The notes: generated from the sequence alone by a model not told the origin. A stretch of DNA of 64,000 nt from Promicromonospora sp. Populi (GCF_041081105.1 NZ_CP163528.1:4960001-5024000), one strand, 5' to 3'; numbered from the stretch's first letter, positions 42,020 to 51,740 are shown. Program-made: numbers and translations.

Positions 42020-42798
42020 TGGAGGTAGTGATCGCGCCGGCCGACGAGCTGGCCCGGCTGGCGGCAGACGCCGTCGAAGGACTGCTGCGTGCCGAACCCG
42101 AGACGGTGCTGGGTCTGGCCACCGGGTCCTCGCCGCTGGCCGTGTACGACGAGCTGGCCCGTCGGCACAAGGACGGGCTCTCGTTCGCGCATGCCCGGGC
42201 GTTCATGCTCGACGAGTACGTGGGCCTGTCCGCCGACCACCCTGAGCGGTACCGCAACGTGATCGAGAAGGAGTTCGCCGCGCGCGTCGATCTCGCCCCG
42301 GGCGCGGTCCAGGGCCCGGACGGGCTCGCCGAGGACCTGCCGGCGGCCTGCGCCGCCTACGAGCAGGCGATCGCCGACGCCGGGGGCGTGGACCTGCAGC
42401 TGCTGGGCATCGGGACCGACGGGCACATCGCGTTCAACGAGCCCGGCTCCTCCCTCGCCTCCCGGACGAGGATCAAGACCCTGACGAAGCAGACCCGCGA
42501 GGACAACGCACGGTTCTTCGGCGGGTCCGTCGACGACGTGCCGCGGCACTGCCTCACGCAGGGCCTGGCCACGATCATGTCGGCGCGGCACCTGGTGCTG
42601 CTTGCCTCCGGCCGGGCGAAGGCCGAGGCGGTGCACCAGCTCGTGGAGGGCCCGATCTCCGCGATGTGGCCGGCCACCATCATGCAGATGCACCCGCACG
42701 CCACGGTCCTGGTCGACGACGCGGCGGCATCCCGCCTCCAGCTCGGCGACTACTACCGCCAGACCTACGCCGACAAGCCGGACTGGCAGGGCCTCTGA
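42019..42798 (+). CDS. nagB: Glucosamine-6-phosphate deaminase
   Basis: 259 aa. VLGLATGSSPLAVYDEL (phosphate loop), FMLDEYVGLSADHPERY with the catalytic Asp, GIGTDGHIAFNEPGSSL with the Asp/His/Glu catalytic residues, then TIMQMHPHATVLVDDAAA. It converts glucosamine-6-phosphate to fructose-6-phosphate and ammonia. It is the last gene of the six-gene GlcNAc operon (36550-42798). The GlcNAc-6-phosphate deacetylase NagA, needed between the kinase and this enzyme, is not in the window. Confidence 0.95.
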   Translation: MEVVIAPADELARLAADAVEGLLRAEPETVLGLATGSSPLAVYDELARRHKDGLSFAHARAFMLDEYVGLSADHPERYRNVIEKEFAARVDLAPGAVQGPDGLAEDLPAACAAYEQAIADAGGVDLQLLGIGTDGHIAFNEPGSSLASRTRIKTLTKQTREDNARFFGGSVDDVPRHCLTQGLATIMSARHLVLLASGRAKAEAVHQLVEGPISAMWPATIMQMHPHATVLVDDAAASRLQLGDYYRQTYADKPDWQGL

Positions 42799-42826
42799 CC
42801 TGACCCGCGGCGACCTGACCCGCGGC
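42797..42826. repeat. Perfect 15-bp tandem duplication at the nagB 3' end
   Basis: GACCTGACCCGCGGC occurs twice in direct succession; the first copy includes the last bases of the nagB stop. It lies between two convergent genes. Confidence 0.85.
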
Positions 42827-42827
42827 G

Positions 42828-44090
42828 CTAGCTCCAGCGCGTGATCACGGTCTCGTTGCGTCCGTCCGCGCCCGACTGGCCCCAGGCGACGTAGTCGCCG
42901 CCGCAGTACGTCCCGCCGAAGCTGTTCGGCGTCTCGACCGAGGCCAGCTGGCCGGATGCGATGTTGTACACCATGCGCCGGACCGCGGTCGAGGCCTGGT
43001 CCCTCAGCGCCCAGACGACTCGTCCGTCGCACACGCTGAGCTCGCTGACAACAAGATCCTCGTCGGTGGGGATCCGAACGGCCAGGTCCGCGTCTGCTGA
43101 CAGCACGTGGACCGCGCCGTCCAGCACGAAGGCGTAGTGCGCCCCGGAACCGGCCAGGTTCGACGGGAACCAGTTGTCGTTCGTGTCCGACGAGAACGAG
43201 ACCAGCTCCTGCTTTGACCCGTCCGGGCGCAATAGCGTGACACCGGCAATGCCGCGCGGGTCCTGGGTCTGTTCCGGCGAGTCCGTTCCTTCGGTGGTCT
43301 CGTCGGTCATGCGGAATACGACAACACCCTGGTCCACCGGTTGCGGGTCGCCGGTCAGATCAAGCTCGTCGCGGACCTCTGTCTGCCCGAGCCCTACTGA
43401 CACCAGCCTGGTGCGGTAGGACTCGTCGTCGCGGCGGTAGGCCGTCTTCCAATAGATCCGGTCGTTGGAGATCACCGGTCGGGAGTCTCCCGCGACGATC
43501 GGAAGGTTGTCCTGCCCGGCGACCTTCTCGGACGTCGCAACCAGCTCGGGACTTCCATCGCCGTGCAGGTCTCGACGGAAGATCCGCCAGTCGGAGACGG
43601 CGAGGTCGGCGCTCTCGGTCTCTACCCAGACGGCGTCCGTGTCGGTCAGCTCGCCCCCGTACGACTGACGGGGCCTGTCTCCTTCCACCAGAGCCGTGGT
43701 GTCTCCCAGCTCGGTGAACCCGCCATCACGCCACAGCTCGATGATGCCAGGTTCTTTCATCCCGTTGGTCTCGGGGTCGTACGCGGACTCGCTGGTGTGG
43801 TCTACGAGTGCACGGCCCTCGTCGTCGATGGCCAGCACGTTGTAGATCTCACCGGGCTCGGACGGGGAGATCGTGCCCACCACCGAGTAGTCGTCGGCGG
43901 TCGCTTCGCGAGGGTTCTCGATCTGCGTGAAGTCGATCGGTTCCTGGTCGCCGGTCAGGACGGCCTGCGGGGCGATCGACGCAGAGCTCGGGTCGGGCGG
44001 TGGTGACCAGGAGCATGCGGCGCACGCCGCCAGGACCATGGCCAGAGCCACGGAACCGGCGGCGCGCGACCGGAGATCCTGACTTCTCAC
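42828..44090 (-). CDS. Secreted lipoprotein with predicted beta-propeller
   Basis: 420 aa, GTG start overlapping the stop of the upstream peptidase gene (GTGA), so the pair is cotranscribed. The N-terminal signal AGSVALAMVLAACAAC carries a lipobox. The rest is made of repeated blade-like stretches alternating beta strands with Asp/Gly turns (EIYNVLAIDDEGRALVDHTS, NDRIYWKTAYRRDDESYRTR, VSELSVCDGRVVWALRDQAS, GGDYVAWGQSGADGRNETVI), as in TolB/WD40-like propellers. No catalytic motif is recognised. It may bind or regulate the partner peptidase; that is inference. Confidence 0.7.
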   Translation of the reverse strand: MRSQDLRSRAAGSVALAMVLAACAACSWSPPPDPSSASIAPQAVLTGDQEPIDFTQIENPREATADDYSVVGTISPSEPGEIYNVLAIDDEGRALVDHTSESAYDPETNGMKEPGIIELWRDGGFTELGDTTALVEGDRPRQSYGGELTDTDAVWVETESADLAVSDWRIFRRDLHGDGSPELVATSEKVAGQDNLPIVAGDSRPVISNDRIYWKTAYRRDDESYRTRLVSVGLGQTEVRDELDLTGDPQPVDQGVVVFRMTDETTEGTDSPEQTQDPRGIAGVTLLRPDGSKQELVSFSSDTNDNWFPSNLAGSGAHYAFVLDGAVHVLSADADLAVRIPTDEDLVVSELSVCDGRVVWALRDQASTAVRRMVYNIASGQLASVETPNSFGGTYCGGDYVAWGQSGADGRNETVITRWS

Positions 44091-44947
44091 CAGGCGATCC
44101 CGTTGGACTGGAGGTAGACGGCCATGCCGGTCGTGCTGAGGGCGAAGGTGGGTTCGGCGTCCGGGTAGTAGCTTGTCGCCGGGTCCATGAACTGCAGTGT
44201 CGAACCGGCGTTGCTGTAGCCGTTACCAACGATCCAGTGGCCGATCGTCCGGTCCACCGGGTGACCGTTGTAGTGCTGTCCGCCGGCGAACTCGACGGTG
44301 TCCAGCGCCACGGGATAGAGGGCGTTCAAGGAATCCACCATGGCTCCCTTGAGCGTCGTGGCGCTCGGGGCCTGCACCTGCTGGTACTGCGCGGTGGCCA
44401 ACGCCTTGTTCAGGCCCACGGTCATGAGTCCGCTGGCCCAGGTCGTCGCGCCGTTCTCCTCGGTCTTCAGGTACTCCACCCGCGCCATGGTCGTCTGGGT
44501 GTGCGTCTTCCCCTTGTACTTGACGATCATCGACGCCGTCGCCGGACCGCACCAGTACGACTTCGCCTGGGCCTGGTGGACGGTGGGCAGCAGCAGCGTG
44601 TCAGGCACAGCGGACACGGCCGACAGCGCGTACGGGCTGCTGAGGGCAGCACGAGTGGAGCTCGCCAGTGCTGGGTTCACCTTGCTGAGCTTCGCGAGCT
44701 CGGCCTCGATCTGCAATTTCTCCGAGGCAGTGAGCCCGGGGAGCGAAGCGGCGGTGATCAGCGCGTGGGCGACCTGCTCCTGCGCGGCAGGGTCGCTGAG
44801 CGGGATCCGGTCTTCGGATGCCGTGACGTCAAGAGCGTCTCGCACCAGGGCATCGTCAGCGGATGCGACAGGCGCGCTACCAAGCCCCAAGACCAGGACG
44901 GCCGCAAGAGTTATGGCCGAGCGTCTCGCGTACGTGTTTGTTCGCAT
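44087..44947 (-). CDS. Secreted papain-like (C39-type) cysteine peptidase
   Basis: 286 aa from the ATG giving MRTNTYARRSAITLAAVLVL, a signal peptide cut near VASA-DD; ATGs 3 and 12 nt upstream are possible but fit the weak GGAAA Shine-Dalgarno less well. A helical prodomain-like region (~30-125) precedes the peptidase fold: catalytic Cys in SYWCGPATASMI, His in RTIGHWIVGNGY and Asp/Asn in LQFMDPATSYYP. This is the arrangement of C39-family and AvrRpt2-like proteases. It is likely exported and self-activated. It heads a two-gene operon with the propeller lipoprotein. Confidence 0.78.
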   Translation of the reverse strand: MRTNTYARRSAITLAAVLVLGLGSAPVASADDALVRDALDVTASEDRIPLSDPAAQEQVAHALITAASLPGLTASEKLQIEAELAKLSKVNPALASSTRAALSSPYALSAVSAVPDTLLLPTVHQAQAKSYWCGPATASMIVKYKGKTHTQTTMARVEYLKTEENGATTWASGLMTVGLNKALATAQYQQVQAPSATTLKGAMVDSLNALYPVALDTVEFAGGQHYNGHPVDRTIGHWIVGNGYSNAGSTLQFMDPATSYYPDAEPTFALSTTGMAVYLQSNGIAW

Positions 44948-45135
44948 CATCGTTTCCATCTGTGCTCACCATCGACTGCAGCGGTCAGGTCTCTGGGGTG
45001 ATCCTCGTCCCTCTGCGGCCAGAGTGACGTTAGGCCGTTCCTCAGTCTGACGCTCCTAAAGTCGGGCATCCGCGGTAACCGACACCGCCGCACGGCTGGA
45101 GTGCGTGTCGGTGGTCCCGCGTAGACTTACCCACC

Positions 45136-45438
45136 ATGACCGAACCACTCTCCAACCCGCAGGGCGAGCCCAGTACGCAGGGCGGCACGAGCGTCCTCGA
45201 GCGCGAGGAGACCCGGGAAGAGACACAGCCCGGAGACCACGAGCGCTTCGCGCACTATGTGCGCAAGGAGAAGATCATGCAGTCCGCTCTGAGCGGCAAG
45301 CCCGTGATCGCGCTCTGCGGCAAGGTCTGGGTACCGGGGCGGGATCCGGGCAAGTTCCCGGTGTGTCCCCGGTGCAAGGAGATCTACGAGGGTCTTCGTG
45401 ACCCGCAGGACGGCGGCGAGGGCGACTCCAAGAAGTGA
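45136..45438 (+). CDS. DUF3039 zinc-ribbon protein
   Basis: 100 aa. Conserved core: RFAHYVRKEKIMQSALSGKP, VIALCGKVWVPGRDPGKFPV and CPRCKEIYEGL; the cysteines probably form a small zinc ribbon. The family is restricted to actinobacteria and lacks an assigned function. TAGACT (45122-45127) ends 8 nt before the ATG. The stop overlaps the GTG of the helicase (GTGA), implying a shared message and perhaps a joint role in nucleic-acid metabolism. Confidence 0.9.
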   Translation: MTEPLSNPQGEPSTQGGTSVLEREETREETQPGDHERFAHYVRKEKIMQSALSGKPVIALCGKVWVPGRDPGKFPVCPRCKEIYEGLRDPQDGGEGDSKK

Positions 45439-47240
45439 CGAGCCAGCCGCAGCAGCTGCCCCACACACCGTCGTCTGCGGCCGCTTCGTCGCTCAGCCCT
45501 GCCTTTCCGCGCCGCGCCCCCTGGGGTACGGCGTCGAGTCTGCGCGCCTGGCAGGCGGAGGCCCTGGAGCAGTACCGCGAGCAGAACCCGCGGGACTTCC
45601 TGGCCGTCGCCACCCCCGGCGCGGGCAAGACGACGTTCGCGCTCCGGATCGCCACCGAGCTTCTCGAACAAGGGGTGGTCCGGCGCGTCACCGTCGTGGC
45701 GCCCACCGAGCACCTGAAGACCCAGTGGGCCGACGCCGCGGCGCGGGTCGGCATCCGCATCGACCCGCACTTCAAGAACTCGCAGGGCCGGCACGGCACG
45801 CACTACGACGGCGTCGCGCTCACCTACGCGCAGGTAGCGGCCAAGCCGGCGCTGCACCGTGCCCGCACGGAGGCGGCGCCCACCCTCGTGATCCTGGACG
45901 AGGTGCACCACGGTGGTGACGCACTGAGCTGGGGTGAAGCCGTCCGCGAGGCCTTCGAGGGTGCGGACCGCCGGCTGGCGCTCACCGGTACCCCGTTCCG
46001 CAGCGACACGTCCGCGATCCCGTTCGTCCAGTACGAGGCTGACGCCGAGGGCATCCGCCGGTCCAAGGCGGACTACACCTACGGCTACGGCGAAGCTCTG
46101 CGCGACCACGTGGTGCGCCCCGTGCTGTTCATGTCCTACGCGGGCGACATGCGCTGGCGCACCAAGATGGGCGACGAGGTCAGCGCCCGCCTCGGCGAGG
46201 CCATGACCAAGGACCTCACCGCGCAGGCGTGGCGCACGGCGCTGGACCCGGAGGGGCAGTGGATCCCGTCGGTGCTCTCGGCCGCGGACAAGCGCCTCGC
46301 CGAGGTGCGCCGCACGGTGCCCGACGCCGGCGGCCTGGTCATCGCGACCGACCAGGACAACGCGCGCGCCTACGCCAAGCACCTGCACGAGATCACGGGC
46401 AAGCGCCCCACCGTCGTCCTGTCCGACGACGAGGGCGCGTCCGGGCGCATCGAGGAGTTCGCGCAGAGCGAGGACCGCTGGATGGTCGCGGTGCGCATGG
46501 TGTCGGAGGGGGTGGACGTGCCGCGCCTCGCGGTCGGTGTGTACGCCACGAGCGCCTCCACGCCGCTGTACTTCGCGCAGGCCGTGGGCCGGTTCGTGCG
46601 CGCCCGCAAGCGCGGCGAGACGGCGTCGATCTTCCTGCCGAGCGTCGCGCCGCTGCTGAACCTCGCGGGCTCCATGGAGCAGGAGCGCGACCACGCGCTC
46701 GACCGGCCGCGCACGGCCGAGGAGCAGGGCATCGAGTACGACCCCGAGGCCGCGCTGGTCGCGGAGGCGAACAAGGAGGAGAAGGCGTCCGGCGAGCTGC
46801 TGGGCTCGTTCCAGGCGCTGGACGCCCAGGCATCGTTCGACCGGGTGCTGTTCGACGGCGGCGAGTTCGGCACGAGCGCCGACCTCGGTTCCGCGGAGGA
46901 ACAGGACTTCCTCGGCCTGCCGGGACTCCTGGAGCCGGACCAGGTGGCCACGCTGCTGCGCCAGCGCCAAGCGGACCATCTCAAGGCCCGCGGGGGAGCG
47001 CCGACGTCCCGCGAGGTCGAGGTAGAGCGGTCCGAGCAGGAGCACCGCCGTGCGGCGGAGCTGCGCAAAGAGCTGTCCAAGCTCGTCTCCGCATGGGCCA
47101 AGCGCAGCGGGCAGCCGCACGGCATGGTCCACGCCGAGCTGCGCCGCAAGTGCGGCGGGCCAGAGGTGCCGCTGGCCACGGCCGACCAGCTCGAGACGCG
47201 CGTGGCCCAGGTCCGGCGCTGGTTCGTCGGGCAGAAGTAG
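45435..47240 (+). CDS. DEAD/DEAH-box superfamily II helicase
   Basis: 601 aa from a GTG overlapping the DUF3039 stop. Motif I AVATPGAGKTTFAL, motif II ILDEVHHGGDAL (DEVH), motif III ALTGTPFRS, then motifs V/VI in RMVSEGVDVPRLAVGV and FAQAVGRFVRARKRGE. The N-terminal Q-like region is SLRAWQAEALEQYREQ. The ~150-residue C-terminus is charged and helical. It is an ATP-driven helicase/translocase of the type found beside DUF3039 in actinobacteria; its nucleic-acid substrate is unknown. Confidence 0.9.
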   Translation: MTSQPQQLPHTPSSAAASSLSPAFPRRAPWGTASSLRAWQAEALEQYREQNPRDFLAVATPGAGKTTFALRIATELLEQGVVRRVTVVAPTEHLKTQWADAAARVGIRIDPHFKNSQGRHGTHYDGVALTYAQVAAKPALHRARTEAAPTLVILDEVHHGGDALSWGEAVREAFEGADRRLALTGTPFRSDTSAIPFVQYEADAEGIRRSKADYTYGYGEALRDHVVRPVLFMSYAGDMRWRTKMGDEVSARLGEAMTKDLTAQAWRTALDPEGQWIPSVLSAADKRLAEVRRTVPDAGGLVIATDQDNARAYAKHLHEITGKRPTVVLSDDEGASGRIEEFAQSEDRWMVAVRMVSEGVDVPRLAVGVYATSASTPLYFAQAVGRFVRARKRGETASIFLPSVAPLLNLAGSMEQERDHALDRPRTAEEQGIEYDPEAALVAEANKEEKASGELLGSFQALDAQASFDRVLFDGGEFGTSADLGSAEEQDFLGLPGLLEPDQVATLLRQRQADHLKARGGAPTSREVEVERSEQEHRRAAELRKELSKLVSAWAKRSGQPHGMVHAELRRKCGGPEVPLATADQLETRVAQVRRWFVGQK

Positions 47241-47331
47241 TGGCGAGCGCCACGATCCGCATGCTGAGACAAGACGGCTCCAACGGCCTGTTCACACCGC
47301 CCGGTACAGGTCTCTGGCCTACCGTGAGTGC

Positions 47332-48780
47332 ATGACCGACGAGCTTCGGGGCATCGGCGCCTCGCTCACAGACTCGTGGCCTGCGTTCGACAATGGTGTC
47401 GATGAACCGCGGCCGCTCCCTGCAGCACCCCTCCCGGCGGTGCGGCCGTCGGTTGCGCTCCTGACCGACCGCTATGAGCTGACCATGCTCCAGGCGGCGC
47501 TCGCGGACGGTACGGCACACCGCCACTGCGTGTTCGAGGTGTTCACCCGACGTCTGCCCGCGGGCCGCCGCTACGGCGTCCTGGCGGGGACGGGTCGCGT
47601 TCTGGAAGCGCTGCCACATTTTGTCTTCGAGGACGCCGAGCTGGCGTTCCTCGAGCAGAACGGTGTGGTGGACCGCAGGACTCTGGACTACCTCGCGAGC
47701 TACCGGTTCACGGGGACCATCCAGGGTTACGTCGAGGGCGAGGTGTTCTTCCCGGGGTCGCCCGTGCTCCAGGTCGAGGGGACGTTCGCGGAGGCGGTGC
47801 TGCTGGAGACGCTGGTCCTGTCGATCCTGAACTACGACTCGGCGGTCGCGTCGGCGGCGTCGCGCATGACGAGCGCGGCCGGTGGGCGGCCCGTGCTGGA
47901 GATGGGTTCGCGCCGGGCGAGCGAGCAGGCCGCCGTGGCGGCGGCCCGGGCGGCCGTGATCGGCGGCTTCGCCGGCACGTCGAACCTCGAGGCCGGGATG
48001 CGTTACGGGCTGGACACCATCGGCACCGCCGCGCACTCCTTCACGCTGCTGCACGACACGGAGCGGGACGCCTTCGCCTCGCAGGTAGCGTCCCTGGGCC
48101 CGGGTACAACGCTGCTGGTCGACACGTACGACGTCAGGAAGGGCGTGGCGACTGCCGTCGAGGTGGCGGGGACCGGGCTGGGTGCCGTGCGCCTCGACTC
48201 CGGTGACCTCGGTGGCCTGGCGCAGGAGGTGCGGCGCCAGCTCGACGATCTCGGCGCCCGGGAGACCAAGATCGTGGTCACGTCGGACCTCGACGAGTAC
48301 GCGATCGCGTCGCTGGCCGCCGCGCCGGTGGACGTCTACGGCGTGGGTACCTCCGTAGTGACCGGTTCGGGCGCGCCGACCTGCGGCATGGTCTACAAGC
48401 TGGTGGCCCGCGCCGATGCATCGGGTGTGCTGCAGCCGGTCGCGAAGGCGTCGCCGAACAAGACGTCGGTGGGCGGGCGCAAGGCCGCCGCCCGGCGTTA
48501 CGGCAGGGACGGGCACGCCGTGGAGGAGATCATGGTGACCGGCCCGGACGCGGCGGTCGCCGAGTGGACGCCGCAGAGCGACGACCTGCGTCCGCTGCTC
48601 GCCCCACTGGTGGTCGACGGCGCCGTCGACTCGCGCTGGGTGGGCCCGTACGGCGTGGCGAATGCGGCGATCAACCACGGCATGGTGCGCGCCGAGCTGC
48701 CGCGCGCCGCGCGCCGTCTGTCCGGCGGGGAGCCGGCGATCCCCACGGTGGACCTCCGGCTGGACAGCCTGCTCGACTGA
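47332..48780 (+). CDS. pncB: Nicotinate phosphoribosyltransferase
   Basis: 482 aa from ATG 47332, with TACCGT (47320-47325) ending 6 nt upstream; the longer frame inside the helicase is rejected. VALLTDRYELTMLQAALADG, FEVFTRRLPAGRRYGVLAG, GSRRASEQAAVAAARAAVIG, the autophosphorylated His region GTAAHSFTLLHDTERDAF, RLDSGDLGGLAQEVRRQLDD and VYGVGTSVVTGSGAPTCGMV are characteristic. It makes nicotinate mononucleotide for NAD salvage. Its place between the helicase and clpS resembles the pncB1 neighbourhood of mycobacteria. Confidence 0.94.
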   Translation: MTDELRGIGASLTDSWPAFDNGVDEPRPLPAAPLPAVRPSVALLTDRYELTMLQAALADGTAHRHCVFEVFTRRLPAGRRYGVLAGTGRVLEALPHFVFEDAELAFLEQNGVVDRRTLDYLASYRFTGTIQGYVEGEVFFPGSPVLQVEGTFAEAVLLETLVLSILNYDSAVASAASRMTSAAGGRPVLEMGSRRASEQAAVAAARAAVIGGFAGTSNLEAGMRYGLDTIGTAAHSFTLLHDTERDAFASQVASLGPGTTLLVDTYDVRKGVATAVEVAGTGLGAVRLDSGDLGGLAQEVRRQLDDLGARETKIVVTSDLDEYAIASLAAAPVDVYGVGTSVVTGSGAPTCGMVYKLVARADASGVLQPVAKASPNKTSVGGRKAAARRYGRDGHAVEEIMVTGPDAAVAEWTPQSDDLRPLLAPLVVDGAVDSRWVGPYGVANAAINHGMVRAELPRAARRLSGGEPAIPTVDLRLDSLLD

Positions 48781-48864
48781 CGAGGTCACAGCCAGGCGAC
48801 AACTTCGCGAAAATCTTGGACAGGGGTGTCCAGCGGAGGGACGAAACCGCCTAGAGTGAGACCT

Positions 48865-49206
48865 GTGACTTCTTCCCCTCCGCCGCTGCTCAAGCCCATG
48901 GGGTCAGCCGGGACGGCCGTCGAGGAGGACACCGAGACGGACATCCTCGCGGGGGTCGCGGACCCGTGGGTGACGATCGTCTGGAACGATCCGGTGAACT
49001 TGATGTCGTACGTGACGTACGTCTTCGAGAGCTACTTTGGGTACCCGCGGGTGAAGGCAGAACGGCTCATGACACAGGTGCACAAGAACGGTCGCGCAGT
49101 CGTGTCCACGGGCGGACGCGAGCGCATGGAGGTGGACGTGCAGGCGATGCATGGGTTCGGTCTGTGGGCGACGCTGCAGGAATCTGGCGCGCGGGGAGCC
49201 GCATGA
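48865..49206 (+). CDS. clpS: ATP-dependent Clp protease adaptor ClpS
   Basis: 113 aa from GTG 48865, chosen because TAGAGT (48852-48857) ends 7 nt upstream. After a flexible N-terminus comes the ClpS core: [20 protein letters not shown] with the Asn/Asp residues that bind N-degrons, [40 protein letters not shown]. ClpS hands N-end-rule substrates to ClpC/ClpA. It overlaps the DUF2017 gene by 4 nt (ATGA), a conserved pairing. Confidence 0.95.
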   Translation: MTSSPPPLLKPMGSAGTAVEEDTETDILAGVADPWVTIVWNDPVNLMSYVTYVFESYFGYPRVKAERLMTQVHKNGRAVVSTGGRERMEVDVQAMHGFGLWATLQESGARGAA

Positions 49207-49961
49207 CACCGTTCCGCGCCATGCGGCGGGGTTACGAGGCCAGGTTCGAGCCGGTAGAGCGGATCGTCCTGGCCCGGGTGGCGCGCGACGTCTCGGACAT
49301 GCTCCGCGAGGAGGCGGGGCTGGACCTGTTCGACGACGGCGGCGAACCGGGCATGGCAGCGCACACCGGTCCGGGCAAGGGGCAGGCGTGGGCCAACGGC
49401 CTGCTCGCTCCGGACGAGCTGACCGACGCCGACCTGGCCCGGCTCACGGGGGTGACCGGCGTCGGTCGTGTCCCGACGGACCCCGCGGCTCGGCGGCTCC
49501 TGCCCGACGCGAGCAAGGACGACTCGGAGATGGCCGACGAGTTCCGCCGGCTGACGCAGAACGACGTGGCGAGAACGAAGGTGGACCGGCTCGAGGCGTT
49601 CGCCGCGCTGCTCGACCTGCCGACGGGGGACGACGCGCCGTCGCCGCTGGGCCGGCACGGGGCGCCGCCTCCGGTGCGGGTGCCGCGCGAGGACGCCGAG
49701 CAGTTCGCCGGGGCGCTCACCGACGTGCGGCTGGTGATCGCCGAGCGGCTCGGTCTGAAGACGGACGACCAGGTCATGCACCTCACCGACGAGATCATGT
49801 GGGACCGGCAGGCCGGCCGCGAGATCCCCGTGGCGACCGACGGCCGCGCCGCCCGGCGGTTCTGGTCCGGGGTGTTCGTCGCTGCCGGCTACGCCCAGGA
49901 GACCCTGATGGACGTGATGCTCGCCGAGCTGCGTGGGCGGCGCCCACCCACCGCTATGTAG
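49203..49961 (+). CDS. DUF2017 family protein
   Basis: 252 aa from the ATG overlapping the clpS stop. Conserved features: [60 protein letters not shown], then [20 protein letters not shown]. It is mostly helical and cytosolic. It is always found next to clpS in actinobacteria, so a role in ClpS-linked proteolysis is plausible, but no activity is established. It is convergent with the MBL gene, with 3 bp between stops. Confidence 0.9.
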   Translation: MTPFRAMRRGYEARFEPVERIVLARVARDVSDMLREEAGLDLFDDGGEPGMAAHTGPGKGQAWANGLLAPDELTDADLARLTGVTGVGRVPTDPAARRLLPDASKDDSEMADEFRRLTQNDVARTKVDRLEAFAALLDLPTGDDAPSPLGRHGAPPPVRVPREDAEQFAGALTDVRLVIAERLGLKTDDQVMHLTDEIMWDRQAGREIPVATDGRAARRFWSGVFVAAGYAQETLMDVMLAELRGRRPPTAM

Positions 49962-49964
49962 TCG

Positions 49965-50792
49965 TCAGACGTCGTAGACCGTGCCCGGCACGGCCACGTC
50001 CACCGGGCCCGCATAGGTCGCGCGCGCCTCGGCCAGGGATTCCGCGGGGTCGTTCCACACCGGCAGGTGCGTGAGCAGCAGGCGGCGGGCGCCCGCGTCG
50101 GTAGCGAGCTGCCCGGCGCGGCGGCCGGTGAGATGGATGCCCCGCTCGACGACGTCGTCCCGCCCCTCCAGGAACGCCGCCTCGCTGAGCAGCAGGTCGA
50201 CGTCGCGCGCCAGCTCGACCACGGAGGCGCAGGCGTCGGTGTCGCCGGTGTAGGCCAGCGTCGCCGTCCCGCCCGATGACGACGGGCCCGTGACCCGCAC
50301 CCCGTACGTCTCGACCGGGTGGAACACCCGGTGCGGCTCGATGGTCAGCGGGCCGATCTGGACCAGCTCGTGCTCCGCCCAGGGGCGGAAGTCGAAGTCG
50401 TGCGCCATGGACTCGCCCTCGCTCAGCCCGTACGAGAGCGCGACGTGCCGCTCGGCCGTCGTCGGGCCGTAGATGGGCAGGGGGGAGCGCTTGTGGCCGG
50501 CGCGCAGCGAACCGTGCACGGGGTGGTAGCGCAGGTAGACGTACAGGCCCGACAGGTCGGCGCAGTGGTCGGGGTGCAGGTGCGAGATCGAGACGGCGTC
50601 GAGCGCCATCGGGTCCATGTAGTGCTGCAGGGCGCCGAAGGCGCCGTTACCGAGGTCGAGCAGCACGTTCCAGTCGCGCGCCTCGTGGCCGGCGGCGGCC
50701 GCCTCCGCGGCCGGGACCCGCACCAGGTACGACGACGCGGGTGTCGCGGGCCCCGGGAACGAGCCGGAGACGCCGAGCGGGACCAGGCGCAT
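49965..50792 (-). CDS. MBL-fold metallohydrolase, Rv1339-like (cyclic-nucleotide phosphodiesterase family)
   Basis: 275 aa. It begins [20 protein letters not shown]; the metal site is SHLHPDHCADLSG (HxHxDH), with TGDTDAC and LLLTHLPVWN supplying later ligands. The length and its place directly after murI match M. tuberculosis Rv1339, which is reported to degrade cAMP; the same activity is inferred here. The start overlaps the murI stop (TGATG). Confidence 0.86.
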   Translation of the reverse strand: MRLVPLGVSGSFPGPATPASSYLVRVPAAEAAAAGHEARDWNVLLDLGNGAFGALQHYMDPMALDAVSISHLHPDHCADLSGLYVYLRYHPVHGSLRAGHKRSPLPIYGPTTAERHVALSYGLSEGESMAHDFDFRPWAEHELVQIGPLTIEPHRVFHPVETYGVRVTGPSSSGGTATLAYTGDTDACASVVELARDVDLLLSEAAFLEGRDDVVERGIHLTGRRAGQLATDAGARRLLLTHLPVWNDPAESLAEARATYAGPVDVAVPGTVYDV

Positions 50793-51595
50793 CAGACGGC
50801 CTCCACAAGAGACACCTCAGGGCCGAGGAACCGGCTGGCGAGCTGACCGAACGGGGCAGGGTCACCGGTGGTCAGGAAGCGGTGCACGGGGGTGCCGACG
50901 TCGGGCGTGCGCTCCAGGTCGTGCTCGACGAGGGTGCGGTACACGTCCTTGGCGGTCTCGTCGGCGCTGGACACCAGCGTCACGTCCTCGCCCATCACGT
51001 AGGAGATGGCCCCCGCGAGCAGCGGGTAGTGCGTGCAGCCCAGCACGAGCGTGTCGACGCCGGCCGCCCGGACCGGGTCGAGGTACTCGTGCGCGAACTT
51101 CTGCACCTCGGGCCCGGAGGTGCGGCCCTCCTCGACGAAGCGCACGAACTCGGGGCAGGCCTGGCTCGTGATCGTCAGGCCGGGGGTGACGTGGAAGGCG
51201 TCGTCGTACGCGCGCGACTGGATGGTGGTGCGCGTGCCGATCACGCCGATCCGCCCGGTCCGCGTGGCGGTCACCGCTGCCCGGGCCGCGGGCAGGATGA
51301 CCTCGACCACGGGGATGCCGTGCCGCTGGGTGTACCGCTCGCGGGCGTCGCGCATCATCGCCGACGACGCCGTGTTGCACGCGATGACCAGCATCTTCAC
51401 GCCGTCGGCCACGAGCCGGTCCATGGCGTCCAGCGCCATGGCACGCACGGCGGCGATCGGCTTGGGGCCATACGGGCTGTTCACGGTGTCGCCGAGGTAC
51501 CGGACCTGCTCGTTGGGCAGCTGGTCCAGGATGGCGCGCGCGACCGTGAGGCCGCCGAGGCCGGAGTCGAAGATGCCGATGGGCGCGTCGTTCAC
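50792..51595 (-). CDS. murI: Glutamate racemase
   Basis: 267 aa from the GTG giving [26 protein letters not shown] (minus, 51603-51608) ends 7 nt upstream, so the longer frame is rejected. The two catalytic cysteines are in [12 protein letters not shown] and [12 protein letters not shown]. It makes D-glutamate for peptidoglycan. It is cotranscribed with the MBL gene and divergent from rph; in mycobacteria these genes share one strand, so murI-MBL appears inverted here. Confidence 0.96.
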   Translation of the reverse strand: MNDAPIGIFDSGLGGLTVARAILDQLPNEQVRYLGDTVNSPYGPKPIAAVRAMALDAMDRLVADGVKMLVIACNTASSAMMRDARERYTQRHGIPVVEVILPAARAAVTATRTGRIGVIGTRTTIQSRAYDDAFHVTPGLTITSQACPEFVRFVEEGRTSGPEVQKFAHEYLDPVRAAGVDTLVLGCTHYPLLAGAISYVMGEDVTLVSSADETAKDVYRTLVEHDLERTPDVGTPVHRFLTTGDPAPFGQLASRFLGPEVSLVEAV

Positions 51596-51740
51596 GGGGT
51601 GAAGCCTATCGACGAGTGCGTGTCCGCACTGTGACCCATGAGCCGTGCGACGCGTGACGCGCACCACGTTCGGCCAGGTCAGGACCGTCCTCGAACTCCG
51701 GCACATCCGGGCTGTGGGTGTGACCGCCTAGGCTGGTCGC

